Below are positions 1-8,771 of a stretch of DNA of 64,000 nucleotides, piece by piece (positions within the stretch are counted from its first letter, which is position 1; every line of letters starts with the position of its first letter). The DNA comes from Belliella calami (GTDB taxonomy: Bacteria > Bacteroidota > Bacteroidia > Cytophagales > Cyclobacteriaceae): NCBI RefSeq assembly GCF_022549695.1, contig NZ_JAKZGS010000002.1, positions 270,576-334,575 on the forward strand. Reading direction: 5' to 3'. The notes beneath the pieces are model-generated. The model was not told where the DNA came from, searched no databases, and worked only from the letters and a program-made list of their open reading frames with translations. A program made the position numbers and the translations under genes.

Positions 1-2
1 TC

Positions 3-1295
3 TCGGGGATTATAGAAGATCTTCACTACAGATTCAAACCGATGGCTGAAAAAAACCAGCTCAATTTCACCCTTACAGGCGTGGAGAAAAATTTCTTTGC
101 CGATGTGGATCAAGAAGAAACCACAAAAATCTTGAGCAATCTGATTTCCAATGCACTCAAGTATGGAGATTTACAAGTGAGTATTCATTTGGACACCAAT
201 GCTTCTGATTACTTTCAAGTACATGTTTGCAATGATGGAAAATTGATAGATGAAGCTTATCAAGGGAAAATCTTTGAACCATTCTATCAGATAGATCCTG
301 ACGAAACCCAAAAACCCAGACAAGGAACTGGACTTGGTCTTCCACTTGCCAAATCACTATCCGAAATGCATGGTGGCGAGCTATTTTTCAATCCCACTTT
401 CAAAATCGGAGTCAATTGCTTCACTTTAAAACTTCCGGTAAAGCAAGCATACAGCTATCAATTGGAAGAATCTGAAGATGCGAAGATATATGAGGAAGTG
501 AATTTGGAAGATGATTCTACAGCTGATACTATAAATGACACAGCCAAACCAAGTATTCTTTTGGTAGAGGACAATAAGGAACTGCAGTCATTTATAGATA
601 CCAACCTTAGGAATGAATATCAGATCTACAAAGCTTCAAATGGTATAGAAGCCTTGCAAGTTTTGGATTCTTTGATGGTGGACCTGATCATTTCTGATAT
701 CATGATGCCACTGATGGATGGAATAGAACTCTGTAAGCAACTGAAGTCCAATTTGGCATATTCACACCTACCGATAATCCTACTCACTGCGAAAAGCAAT
801 ATGAATTCAAAAATCGAAGGATTGGAAGTTGGCGCTGATGTGTATTTAGAAAAACCATTTTCTCTGGAATATTTAATCCTTCAAATCAAAAACCTCCTGA
901 AGTATCGAGACCAAGTCAGAAAAAGCTTTGCAAACTCTCCTGGGGTTTTGGCCATCAGTATTGCACATACCAAAGCAGACGAGGAGTTTCTTGACTCAGT
1001 GAACTTCTTTATCAATGAAAACATCTCCAACGAACAATTTGGAGTCAATGAATTGGCAGAAAAGGTAAATATGAGTCAATCAAGCCTATTGAGAAAAATC
1101 AAAGGAATCTCAAAATTAACCCCAAATGAATATATCCGACTTGTAAGGCTTAAACATGCCGCAGAATTATTGGGAACAGGAAAGTACAGTATATCGGAAG
1201 TTTGCTCCATGATCGGATTCAACTCACCCAGCTACTTTTCCAAATGCTTCCAAAAGCAGTTTGGAGAACTTCCAAAGGATTATCAGAAAAATTAA
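3..1295 (+). CDS. Hybrid two-component sensor/regulator with AraC output (5' truncated)
   Basis: C-terminal part of a hybrid histidine kinase that carries its own response regulator and DNA-binding domain. The frame stays open through the left window edge: 13 codons precede the first ATG at 42, so that ATG is not the true start. Numbering from it: HATPase_c at about 25-135 (N box NLISNALKYG; G box GTGLGLPLAKSL), receiver domain about 170-285 with phosphoacceptor Asp219 in SDIMMP and the conserved Lys271 in EKPF, and an AraC-type HTH about 325-417. The periplasmic sensor (often a two-propeller Reg_prop region) and the dimerisation His would lie upstream, outside the window. In Bacteroidota such proteins usually switch on polysaccharide-use genes after binding an oligosaccharide. 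No SusCD pair is adjacent here, so the target is unknown. Confidence 0.93.
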   Translation, partial: SGIIEDLHYRFKPMAEKNQLNFTLTGVEKNFFADVDQEETTKILSNLISNALKYGDLQVSIHLDTNASDYFQVHVCNDGKLIDEAYQGKIFEPFYQIDPDETQKPRQGTGLGLPLAKSLSEMHGGELFFNPTFKIGVNCFTLKLPVKQAYSYQLEESEDAKIYEEVNLEDDSTADTINDTAKPSILLVEDNKELQSFIDTNLRNEYQIYKASNGIEALQVLDSLMVDLIISDIMMPLMDGIELCKQLKSNLAYSHLPIILLTAKSNMNSKIEGLEVGADVYLEKPFSLEYLILQIKNLLKYRDQVRKSFANSPGVLAISIAHTKADEEFLDSVNFFINENISNEQFGVNELAEKVNMSQSSLLRKIKGISKLTPNEYIRLVRLKHAAELLGTGKYSISEVCSMIGFNSPSYFSKCFQKQFGELPKDYQKN

Positions 1296-1340
1296 AACAG
1301 CAAACTGATAAACTATCCATAGAATGAATTGGATACTTAG

Positions 1341-1387
1341 GAAAAAGAAAATGCTGAGTTACTAAACCACTCAGCATTTTCTTTTTC
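1341..1387. terminator. Bidirectional intrinsic terminator
   Basis: A perfect 19-bp inverted repeat (1341-1359 with 1369-1387, 9-nt loop) with an A-rich 5' flank and a T-rich 3' flank. It lies 45 bases after the hybrid kinase stop. The symmetric A/T runs could stop transcription from either strand. Confidence 0.9.
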
Positions 1388-1412
1388 AATATAAGACTAT
1401 CCGCATTCTTTC

Positions 1413-1542
1413 ACGTAACCAAACAATAGATTGTCGAATGAACGATTCTTGGTTCTGTTGACTGTGAACAGTTGTCTGCTGACGAGTATCCGCCACTTAC
1501 AAAGCTTCTTATTACATAACGTGCTATATTGCGGATACTCAT
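1413..1542 (+). repeat. Dispersed intergenic repeat, copy 1 (57-bp core 1484-1540)
   Basis: The core 1484-1540 is bounded by the exact 10-bp inverted repeat GAGTATCCGC / GCGGATACTC. The upstream flank 1413-1483 shares ordered blocks (TAACCAA, ATTGT, GATT, GTTGACTGT) with the copy near 37.3-37.43 kb, so the full repeat is about 125-130 bp. It fills the space between the 3' ends of two convergent genes. No reading frame is evident. Function unknown; either a non-autonomous mobile element or a structured RNA/DNA element. Confidence 0.7.
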
Positions 1543-1561
1543 ATTTCAATAAATCTCAACA

Positions 1562-3049
1562 CTAATATTTGGCAGGAGAATCTTTTGCCGGTAAGCTATT
1601 TTTGATAAACTCCCTAATATCATCATTGGATGTTTTGAGGTCTTCCGCTCTCAGATACATCATGTGTCCGCTTCTGTATCCTTTGAAAGACAAACGATCT
1701 TTTAATTTACCATTTTGATCCATTTGCCACATATTGAACTTGGCATTGAAATAATCCGTACCACCATCGAAATATCCAGATTGAGTCATTACATGCAAAT
1801 AAGGGTTCTGACGCATGGCATTTGCCAATTGCTCACCTGTATTTTCATTGCTTCTATCCCATGGATGAACTGGACCAAATAGATTATAAGTCAGGTCAGT
1901 TTTATAGTTCAAAACATTTCTTGCATACAAATTGAAAGCCGGAGCAAAAGCATGGTTCCAAGCAGTGAGTGCAGGATCAAAATCTGGTCTTTCGCCATTG
2001 CCTGTCCTATCGATACCCTTGTACCTACTATCCAACCTTCCGATAGTCAATCCTTGATCTCTCAATAATTCTTTCCAGAAGAAGTTTGTCGGTACAGCAA
2101 GGTTGTGTTCCAAAATCACTTTCTCACTCAAACCTGAGTAATATGACATTTTTTTGGCTATTTCATTTCTTTTTGATGGATCGATGGATCCACCTTTTGC
2201 CATAGCAGGCAATACAACATCGATAGTATATGCTTCCACTTCCTCCAGAATTTCATCCAAATCCCTGGCTTGAAGTTCAGTAGCAAGTACCTTATGGTAC
2301 CAAGCAGTGGCTGCATAGTATGGGAGGTAATTTGCCGAAGCTACTGGACCTTCCCTATCAAGTCCCATTGGAGTTGGTGACACTAAGACCACTCCATTGA
2401 AGTACATCCAATGGGAATTCTGCAATTGGGAAACCAAACCTGCAACACGAGTAGTACCATAACTTTCACCAATCAAATACTTTGGTGAAGCCCATCTATT
2501 TTGTCTTGTTACGAATGTATTGACCCAGTCGGCTAAATATTTGATATCAGAGTTGATTCCGAAAAACGTAGACCTGGGAGTCTCTTTGTTGACGATTCTT
2601 GAATATCCAGTATTGACAGGATCTACGAATACGATATCTGCCACATCTAGAATAGAATGTGGATTCTCACTATATCCATAGGGTTGTAAAGGATATCCTT
2701 CATCATCGATATTCAATTTGTATGGACCTGTATATGCTAAGTGCATCCAAAGTGAAGCAGAACCTGGCCCGCCATTGAAAGAAACGACCAATGGTCTTTT
2801 TGCTTTATCAGAAACATCTGTTCTTTCATAATAGGTATAAAAAAGAGATGCCATAGGTTTGCCATCCTCATCCCATACTGGCATAGTGCCGGCTGTAGCT
2901 TTGTAAGGAACTCTCTTGCCGTTTATTGAGATTTCGTGGGAAGTAACTACTGCAGATTCTATTTCAATTTGTCTAGTTTCCTGTGCTTTTACATTCCCCA
3001 AACAGAAAACTATCAAAAATGTACCCAGTAAATATTTTTTTATCATCAT
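1562..3049 (-). CDS. Secreted S10 family serine carboxypeptidase
   Basis: Peptidase family S10 (alpha/beta-hydrolase fold), which removes C-terminal residues from peptides. Residues 1-22 look like a Sec signal peptide ending at KAQ. The oxyanion region is FNGGPGSAS (about 91-99), the nucleophile Ser196 sits in GESYG (194-198), the likely catalytic Asp428 is in GYFDGG, and the catalytic His462 is in SGHMMY. The 495-residue length is typical of bacterial S10 enzymes. Two ATGs are adjacent at the start; the first is used. It is probably periplasmic or exported and monocistronic. The nearest neighbour on the same strand is the K+ channel 360 bases upstream, separated by repeats. Confidence 0.93.
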   Translation of the reverse strand: MMIKKYLLGTFLIVFCLGNVKAQETRQIEIESAVVTSHEISINGKRVPYKATAGTMPVWDEDGKPMASLFYTYYERTDVSDKAKRPLVVSFNGGPGSASLWMHLAYTGPYKLNIDDEGYPLQPYGYSENPHSILDVADIVFVDPVNTGYSRIVNKETPRSTFFGINSDIKYLADWVNTFVTRQNRWASPKYLIGESYGTTRVAGLVSQLQNSHWMYFNGVVLVSPTPMGLDREGPVASANYLPYYAATAWYHKVLATELQARDLDEILEEVEAYTIDVVLPAMAKGGSIDPSKRNEIAKKMSYYSGLSEKVILEHNLAVPTNFFWKELLRDQGLTIGRLDSRYKGIDRTGNGERPDFDPALTAWNHAFAPAFNLYARNVLNYKTDLTYNLFGPVHPWDRSNENTGEQLANAMRQNPYLHVMTQSGYFDGGTDYFNAKFNMWQMDQNGKLKDRLSFKGYRSGHMMYLRAEDLKTSNDDIREFIKNSLPAKDSPAKY

Positions 3050-3170
3050 AATTGGATTTGTTTTCCACTAAATTAAGTGATAATTCCAAACTGATTCTTG
3101 ATTTTACACAAACCTTTGGAGATTTAGGTTGAACGGAGATATTTTCAACTGCTACATTTAGGCAATTTGA

Positions 3171-3289
3171 ATTGATATTGATTGATATTGATTGATATTG
3201 GATCCGCCAAGGCGGACAAGTTATTGTTAGATACTAGATATTAGTAGATATTGATGGATATTAGATCCGGCAAGGTGGACAAGTTATTG
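3171..3289. repeat. Short tandem repeats and a diverged 33-bp direct repeat
   Basis: Three head-to-tail copies of ATTGATATTG occupy 3171-3200. A 33-bp unit at 3194-3226 recurs at 3257-3289 with three mismatches. The first copy contains the small palindrome CCGCCAAGGCGG; the second has lost the pairing. This is the only structure I see in the 362-base gap 3050-3411; no gene fits there. Confidence 0.75.
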
Positions 3290-3411
3290 AGTTGATATTG
3301 GATGAACGAAGTATGTGTGGCTTTCAGGTGGTGGTTTTGGTGGTTGTAGCTTTTTTATCAAGATCAATAATCCGAGATTTGAGGCTAATGAAAAAAGGAA
3401 AAAGCAATCCT

Positions 3412-4086
3412 CTATTTTTCTTTAGAAGCATATGAAACTAATTTGGCTATCACTACAGCAGGATATAGAATTCCTGAAGCAGATAGGAAGACCGAAAGCA
3501 TTTTTGTAGGAAGATTGGCGGGAAATACATCACCAAAACCCAAGGTGCTGATACATGACAAACTGTAATAAATATATTCTCCATAATCGGCGTCAAGCCC
3601 ACCCAAAGACTTATTACCTTCAAGGGATTCTCCAGTGATCAAATGAATCACTTCAAAACCAAAAGCTCCGATCATCGCCAATAAGAGGTAAACATTTACA
3701 GAACCGATTATCCGATGGATATTTACTTCATCATTTCTAAAAAGCAAACTGAAGTTGATAATAACCAAAGCCAACAAATTCAATATAGCAACAATCCTTT
3801 CAAACAAATAAAACTCGTAAGGATTGTCTCCAAATCTTATCAATCTCAAAGAAATATGCAGCAAAAAAAGGACTGAAGATAATATCAAATAAGGTCTTTG
3901 ATGGGAAGAAAAAATCCCAACAAAAAACAAGAGAATCAACATGATATTTAGGAAAAGTGTGGCATCTTTTTGATACTCAATAAAAACTGGGAGTACAAAA
4001 ACCGTAAAAAACAACATGATCAAAAGCGCTGGGAAACTTACATCTGAAACCCAAAAACTATTTATTCTTTTGATAAAATTGTCCAT
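3412..4086 (-). CDS. Potassium channel family protein (Ion_trans_2 pore)
   Basis: Inner-membrane ion channel subunit of 224 residues. Hydrophobic segments run at about 18-36, 43-59, 65-82, 95-116 and 126-148, followed by a re-entrant pore helix and selectivity filter TLGFGD (181-186) and a last helix about 194-218. TxGFGD is a K+ filter variant (canonical TVGYG or TIGFGD). There is no cytosolic RCK/TrkA-N gating domain; the protein ends with a few charged residues after the last helix. It is divergently arranged with a K+/H+-type antiporter (4447-5928), suggesting a shared role in K+ balance. The ion is inferred from the filter only. Confidence 0.88.
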   Translation of the reverse strand: MDNFIKRINSFWVSDVSFPALLIMLFFTVFVLPVFIEYQKDATLFLNIMLILLFFVGIFSSHQRPYLILSSVLFLLHISLRLIRFGDNPYEFYLFERIVAILNLLALVIINFSLLFRNDEVNIHRIIGSVNVYLLLAMIGAFGFEVIHLITGESLEGNKSLGGLDADYGEYIYYSLSCISTLGFGDVFPANLPTKMLSVFLSASGILYPAVVIAKLVSYASKEK

Positions 4087-4246
4087 TTTTTGCTTTATTT
4101 ATTCAACTGTTAAAGATGCCCATTTTTTTTGATGTAGTTAATAAAAAATAAAAAATGTACATCCCCTTTCTTACTAATAGCCGACCAAATTGATATATTT
4201 CATGTCAATTGATGTACTAGATACTAATCCACTAATAATCGATAAC

Positions 4247-4302
4247 GATTATCCTCATAATTTTATTGGAAAATTCAAACTCTGGTGTCATTGCGGATAA
4301 TC
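4247..4302. repeat. Dispersed 57-bp-type element, copy 4
   Basis: A 56-bp relative of the repeat family, bounded by GATTATCCTC and GCGGATAATC. Compared with copy 1, the left arm GAGTATCC has become GATTATCC and the right arm GGATACTC has become GGATAATC, so the G-C pair is replaced by T-A in both arms. It lies between the divergent K+ channel and antiporter genes. In the rest of the 360-base gap 4087-4446 I see only a possible promoter. Confidence 0.6.
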
Positions 4303-4409
4303 ATAAAATGCAATTTTAAAATCACTTCCCTACATTATTGACAAAACACAAAACTGATTTTTTGCAAGATGATTTGATTTCCCACACAGGTACACTTGCA
4401 AATTTTGCC

Positions 4410-4417
4410 TATTTTTG
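4410..4417 (+). promoter_or_regulatory. Possible -7 element of the antiporter gene
   Basis: TATTTTTG fits the Bacteroidota -7 consensus TAnnTTTG and lies 29 bases before the antiporter ATG. No TTG is found at the expected 19-20 base spacing upstream, so this is only a candidate. Confidence 0.35.
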
Positions 4418-4446
4418 GATTAGTTCGAATCAATCTATAATCATTC

Positions 4447-5928
4447 ATGTTCCTAACTATCGAAAATATCCTGTTCATAGGATCTATTTTGCTATTTTTA
4501 AGCATTTTAGCTGGAAAGACCTCATACAAATTCGGTGTCCCTACCTTAGTATTGTTTCTTTTGATCGGAATGATTGCAGGTTCTGATGGAATGGGGATTC
4601 AGTTTAATAATCCCGAAATTGCACAGTTTATTGGTATCGTATCTCTGAATTTCATTCTTTTTTCTGGTGGCTTGGACACCAACTGGAAGTCAATCAAACC
4701 AGTTTTGGGACAAGGCATTGCACTATCTACTATTGGTGTTTTGCTGACAGCTACTTCTCTTGGTGTTTTTGTGTGGGCTATTTCAGACTTTACAATTTAT
4801 GAAGGGCTATTATTGGGAGCGATTGTATCATCTACTGATGCGGCAGCGGTATTTTCGATCTTACGATCAAAAAGCCTTGCCTTGAAATACAGGTTAAGGT
4901 CAACACTAGAGTTGGAGAGTGGAAGTAATGATCCGATGGCTTATGTCATGACCATTGCATTTTTAGGTTTGGTCCTCAACCCAAATATGGGATTTGGATC
5001 TCTTGTCATTCTATTTTTCCAACAAATGCTGCTTGGTGCAGCTCTAGGCTTAGGATTTGGCTGGCTGAGCAAACAAGCAGTCAATAGAATCAATCTCGGA
5101 TTTGAAGGACTTTACCCGGTACTTGTAATTTCACTGATGTTTATTACATTTTCCTTCACCGATTTGGTTGGAGGAAATGGCTTCTTGGCAGTATATCTCT
5201 GTGCTGTGTATTTGGGAAATCAGGAATTGATCCATAAGAATACCATTTTAAAAATGTTTGATGGATTCGCGTGGCTGATGCAAATAGTACTCTTTTTGAC
5301 TTTGGGACTTCTCGTGAATCCTACCGATATAGTACCGTTGCTTGGGTTAGGCTTGGCAGCATCTGGATTTTTGATATTCGTATCTAGGCCTTTTGGAGTA
5401 TTTCTGACATTGCTTCCTTTCAAGATGAAAAACAGAAGACGTTGGTATGTCTCATGGGTTGGCTTGAGAGGTGCTGTACCTATAGTATTTGCTACCTATC
5501 CACTGATCGCGGGAATAGACAAGGCATCTACTATCTTCAATATTGTATTTTTTATATCACTGACATCTGTCTTGGTACAGGGGACGACATTATCTTTGGT
5601 TGCAAATTGGCTGAAAGTAGCTTTGCCTGAAAAATTAAAACCAAAATCACCTGTCGATTACATCACAAATGAAGCTCCCAAAACTGCAATGGCAGAAATT
5701 GATATTCCTTTGGGACACCAAATCGTCGGAAAAAAAATACTGGACTTAGGTTTTCCTAAAAATGCAATCATCGCAATGCTGCGAAGAGAAGGTGAATTCA
5801 TAACTCCAAAAGGAACAACAGAAATCCTTGCTGATGATCAGCTTTTGGTACTTGCAGAAAATGAACTGAGCCTAAGCGACGTTTATAATACTTTGCAAAT
5901 CCCCAAACCTGAAATTGAGGAAGAATAA
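4447..5928 (+). CDS. K+/H+ (or Na+/H+) antiporter, NhaP2/CvrA type with TrkA-C domain
   Basis: CPA1-family cation/proton antiporter of the inner membrane. Residues about 10-390 form some 12 hydrophobic helices with the transport motifs SSTDAAAVFS (128-137) and ESGSNDP (157-163), the latter holding the Asp needed for exchange in this family. Residues about 410-485 form a cytosolic TrkA_C (RCK_C) domain, as in NhaP2/CvrA proteins, where a ligand adjusts activity. The 493-residue length is near the bacterial NhaP2 group minus the CorC_HlyC tail. NhaP2 homologues prefer K+ over Na+, but the cation cannot be settled from sequence. There is no clear ribosome binding site. The gene is divergent from the K+ channel gene and convergent with ppc, with which it shares a terminator. 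Confidence 0.88.
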   Translation: MFLTIENILFIGSILLFLSILAGKTSYKFGVPTLVLFLLIGMIAGSDGMGIQFNNPEIAQFIGIVSLNFILFSGGLDTNWKSIKPVLGQGIALSTIGVLLTATSLGVFVWAISDFTIYEGLLLGAIVSSTDAAAVFSILRSKSLALKYRLRSTLELESGSNDPMAYVMTIAFLGLVLNPNMGFGSLVILFFQQMLLGAALGLGFGWLSKQAVNRINLGFEGLYPVLVISLMFITFSFTDLVGGNGFLAVYLCAVYLGNQELIHKNTILKMFDGFAWLMQIVLFLTLGLLVNPTDIVPLLGLGLAASGFLIFVSRPFGVFLTLLPFKMKNRRRWYVSWVGLRGAVPIVFATYPLIAGIDKASTIFNIVFFISLTSVLVQGTTLSLVANWLKVALPEKLKPKSPVDYITNEAPKTAMAEIDIPLGHQIVGKKILDLGFPKNAIIAMLRREGEFITPKGTTEILADDQLLVLAENELSLSDVYNTLQIPKPEIEEE

Positions 5929-5932
5929 AAAT

Positions 5933-5966
5933 AAAAAAATCCCAGCTTTTCGGCTGGGATTTTTTT
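5933..5966. terminator. Bidirectional terminator between antiporter gene and ppc
   Basis: Stem AAAAAAATCCCAGC (from 5933) pairs with GCTGGGATTTTTTT around a TTTTCG loop (5947-5952). The A and T runs on both sides suit termination of both convergent genes; the ppc stop follows directly at 5969. Confidence 0.92.
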
Positions 5967-5968
5967 AA

Positions 5969-8524
5969 TTAAGCTGCATTTCTAGCTGCGTTGATGATTC
6001 CAAACATTGTCCGCAAAATCAATTTTTGAAGTACCGGATCGTCTTCTCCAGTTTTTAGCATCGTCTGGATTGCATATTGCTGAATCGTAATCAGCGGCAA
6101 TACAATCTTTTCTCTGATAGCGATAGATTCTTTCGATGTAGGGTTGTCTTGAAGCAAATGTTCCATTCCAGAGACTTCCAAAATATATTGAAGTGTACGC
6201 TGATATTCCGTAAACATCAAATTCCATAGATCTGCATATTTTGGATCATCCTTCAGGTAAGCCGTAGATTTGTAGAAAGACTTCGCCAAAGACTGCATTG
6301 AGTTGCCCAAAAGAGATCTAAAGAAAAGTGAGTCATTATACAAAGCTTTTGCTTGCTCAAATTTCCCTTCATTTTTCAAGGCTTCCAAAGCTGCTCCTAC
6401 CCCGAAAAACCCTGGGATATTTTGCTTCATTTGTGCCCAAGAGCCAACAAAAGGAATTGCTCTCAAATCATCAAATTTCAATCCCGAATCTTTTCCTCTT
6501 TTCAAAGGTCTAGAACCAATATTGACTTGACCGAAATACTTCAATGGAGTCACATGTTCCAAATAAGGTAAGAATTGAGGATGGTTTTTGAAATCTTTGT
6601 AAAATTGGTAAGATACATCAGCCATTTTGTTGATCAGAACCCTTTGATCATTGGAGAGGGATTTTTCTGAAGATGGATAAAGCTCATTTTCTACACCCGC
6701 ACAGAGGAGTTGCTCTAGATTGTAGCTACAAGACACAGGCTTTCCGTAGTTTGAGGAAATGGTCTGACCCTGAATTGTGATCTGAATCTCTTCATTCTCA
6801 ACTTGTGGCCCAAGTGAAGCATAGAAGTTATGCATGTTTCCACCACCTCTAGCAGGAGGCCCACCTCTCCCGTCGAAAAAGACGACACTGACATCATAAA
6901 GTCTTGATATTTTAGTCAGTTCCTCCTTTGCTTGAAGAATAGACCAGTTGGCTCTTATATAGCCACCATCTTTGGTTCCATCAGAGAAGCCAAGCATGAT
7001 GGTTTGCTTTTGCTTTCTAAATTTCATGTGCGCTGCATAGTCTTTGTTCTTGTACAGCTGCTCCATAATTTTAGGAGCTTGTGCAAGATCATCGATCGTT
7101 TCAAAAAGCGGCACAATATCAAGAGGTAATTCACCTTCTTTATGATCTATACTCAGTTTTGCCAATTTGAATACTTCCAAAACATGTAATGCTGATTGGC
7201 AATTGGAGATGATGTAGCGGTGCAATCCATCTTCACCATTTTCCTTCTGTACAGTTTGGATTGCATCAAAACTCTTAAGCATTTCCTTATGGAAATCATC
7301 TTTAAGTTTTGATTCATTAGGAAGTTCTTTGATATCAAACAAAAACTTGATTTTATCATCATCATTTAGCTTATGATAAGCTTCAAGCTCTTTTTCACCG
7401 AACTCCATTTCGATGACTTCATCCCAAAGACCATCATGTTTTCTACTATCCTGACGAACGTCCATATTGGCAAAATGGAAACCGAAGATTTTCACCTTGA
7501 GGATAAATTCATCCAACTGCTCCAAGAAAAGTCCTTCATGATATTCCACAAGGCATCTTCTTGCTTCCATCAGATCATTCAACAAATCGTCCTTGGCATT
7601 GTAGTAGCTTTTTTCTTCAAAAAGTGAATTGAACAGACCATTTTCTACTTTCAACATTATTGGCTCGACATGCTTGAAAGTCAACCTTCTTCTTATAATT
7701 CTAATATCCCTATAGTAGCATCTTAGGATCCATTTCTGAAGCCTTTCTGCAACTTTCACCGTAATATCATGCGTCACAAAGGGATTCCCATCTCTGTCTC
7801 CTCCAGGCCAAAAACCTACTTTGAGCAATCCAGGATTGTCCCATTCATGAAGCGGGATTTCGAGGCTATTGAGCAACCTCGTAAGGATATCGGGAATGCT
7901 TTTGTAAAATACATTTGTCAAAAACCAGATCAAACTTACTGCTTCATCTAATGGAGAAGGTTTTTCTTTATTGATAAATCCAGTTTTCCCAAGCTGTTGC
8001 AATAGAAGGTTGATATTGCCTAAATCGTTGTTTTTGATGGCAGTCTCCAAATCTGTAATAATCCCTAGTACATTTCCAGGATAAAATTGCGTCGGATGCG
8101 CTGTCAAAGTAAGTCTTACAGAAAAGTTTTTGAGTTTTTCTATTAGAGCTTCTCTTTTTCTATCATTATCTACTCGGGTAATAAGGGCATTTACTGTTCC
8201 CTTACCTTTGGCATCGTGGATTTTGTCAAATGCTGCATCTTCAATAGAGTCGAAAAGCACAACTTGGCGCTCAACATACTGCACCATTTTAAACAATAAA
8301 TTATGGCGTTCTTCTTCAGAGTTTTTGGCCATTAATTCTTCAAAAAAGCCATTGATGATCTCTTTTGGTGTTTTGTCTTTTTTGTAGCCATCTTCACATT
8401 TAGTTGCCAAAATAGGCAACAAAGTTCCAGTTCTATTGATATCACTGAATGGTAAGTCTAGAAAGAGACTATTATAAATGGTGAATCTTTTGGCTACTTC
8501 GGTTTGATAATTATTCTTTGACAT
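5969..8524 (-). CDS. ppc: Phosphoenolpyruvate carboxylase
   Basis: Cytosolic enzyme that carboxylates PEP with bicarbonate to oxaloacetate, refilling the TCA cycle. At 851 residues it is in the normal PEPC range. Visible signatures: TAHPTQ with catalytic His143, WPGGDRDGNP (239-248), the active-site stretch GFSDGTKDGG (512-521), and the Gly/Arg-rich loop FFDGRGGPPARGGG (549-562), which corresponds to FHGRGGxxGRGGGP in the E. coli enzyme with a PP insertion typical of a more distant subgroup. The C-terminus is RNAA rather than the canonical RNTG. It appears monocistronic. A weak promoter-like TTG-N20-TAATTTCA is visible about 25 bases upstream of the ATG. Confidence 0.97.
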   Translation of the reverse strand: MSKNNYQTEVAKRFTIYNSLFLDLPFSDINRTGTLLPILATKCEDGYKKDKTPKEIINGFFEELMAKNSEEERHNLLFKMVQYVERQVVLFDSIEDAAFDKIHDAKGKGTVNALITRVDNDRKREALIEKLKNFSVRLTLTAHPTQFYPGNVLGIITDLETAIKNNDLGNINLLLQQLGKTGFINKEKPSPLDEAVSLIWFLTNVFYKSIPDILTRLLNSLEIPLHEWDNPGLLKVGFWPGGDRDGNPFVTHDITVKVAERLQKWILRCYYRDIRIIRRRLTFKHVEPIMLKVENGLFNSLFEEKSYYNAKDDLLNDLMEARRCLVEYHEGLFLEQLDEFILKVKIFGFHFANMDVRQDSRKHDGLWDEVIEMEFGEKELEAYHKLNDDDKIKFLFDIKELPNESKLKDDFHKEMLKSFDAIQTVQKENGEDGLHRYIISNCQSALHVLEVFKLAKLSIDHKEGELPLDIVPLFETIDDLAQAPKIMEQLYKNKDYAAHMKFRKQKQTIMLGFSDGTKDGGYIRANWSILQAKEELTKISRLYDVSVVFFDGRGGPPARGGGNMHNFYASLGPQVENEEIQITIQGQTISSNYGKPVSCSYNLEQLLCAGVENELYPSSEKSLSNDQRVLINKMADVSYQFYKDFKNHPQFLPYLEHVTPLKYFGQVNIGSRPLKRGKDSGLKFDDLRAIPFVGSWAQMKQNIPGFFGVGAALEALKNEGKFEQAKALYNDSLFFRSLLGNSMQSLAKSFYKSTAYLKDDPKYADLWNLMFTEYQRTLQYILEVSGMEHLLQDNPTSKESIAIREKIVLPLITIQQYAIQTMLKTGEDDPVLQKLILRTMFGIINAARNAA

Positions 8525-8771
8525 TTTTAGGTTTAATGGTTTGAGAATTGTGAAATTACATAAAATTTATATTTTTTTCAAAAATCGAAACTGATTTATA
8601 AATTATCATCATGAAAAGGAATATTTTCTTACTGATTCAATCATAAAAACTCAATATCTTTAATGATCATTGAAAAAGAAATAACTCCATATTATCATAG
8701 ATGTTGAAAATACCTTCGTCTTTTTTTCGTAATTTAGGATTTTTAACCCTAAAAAGAAATTTCCAAGATAC

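Noticed and set aside
4338-4586. 82-residue plus-strand frame overlapping the antiporter start
   Set aside because: Out of frame with the antiporter gene, which has clear homology over the shared bases.
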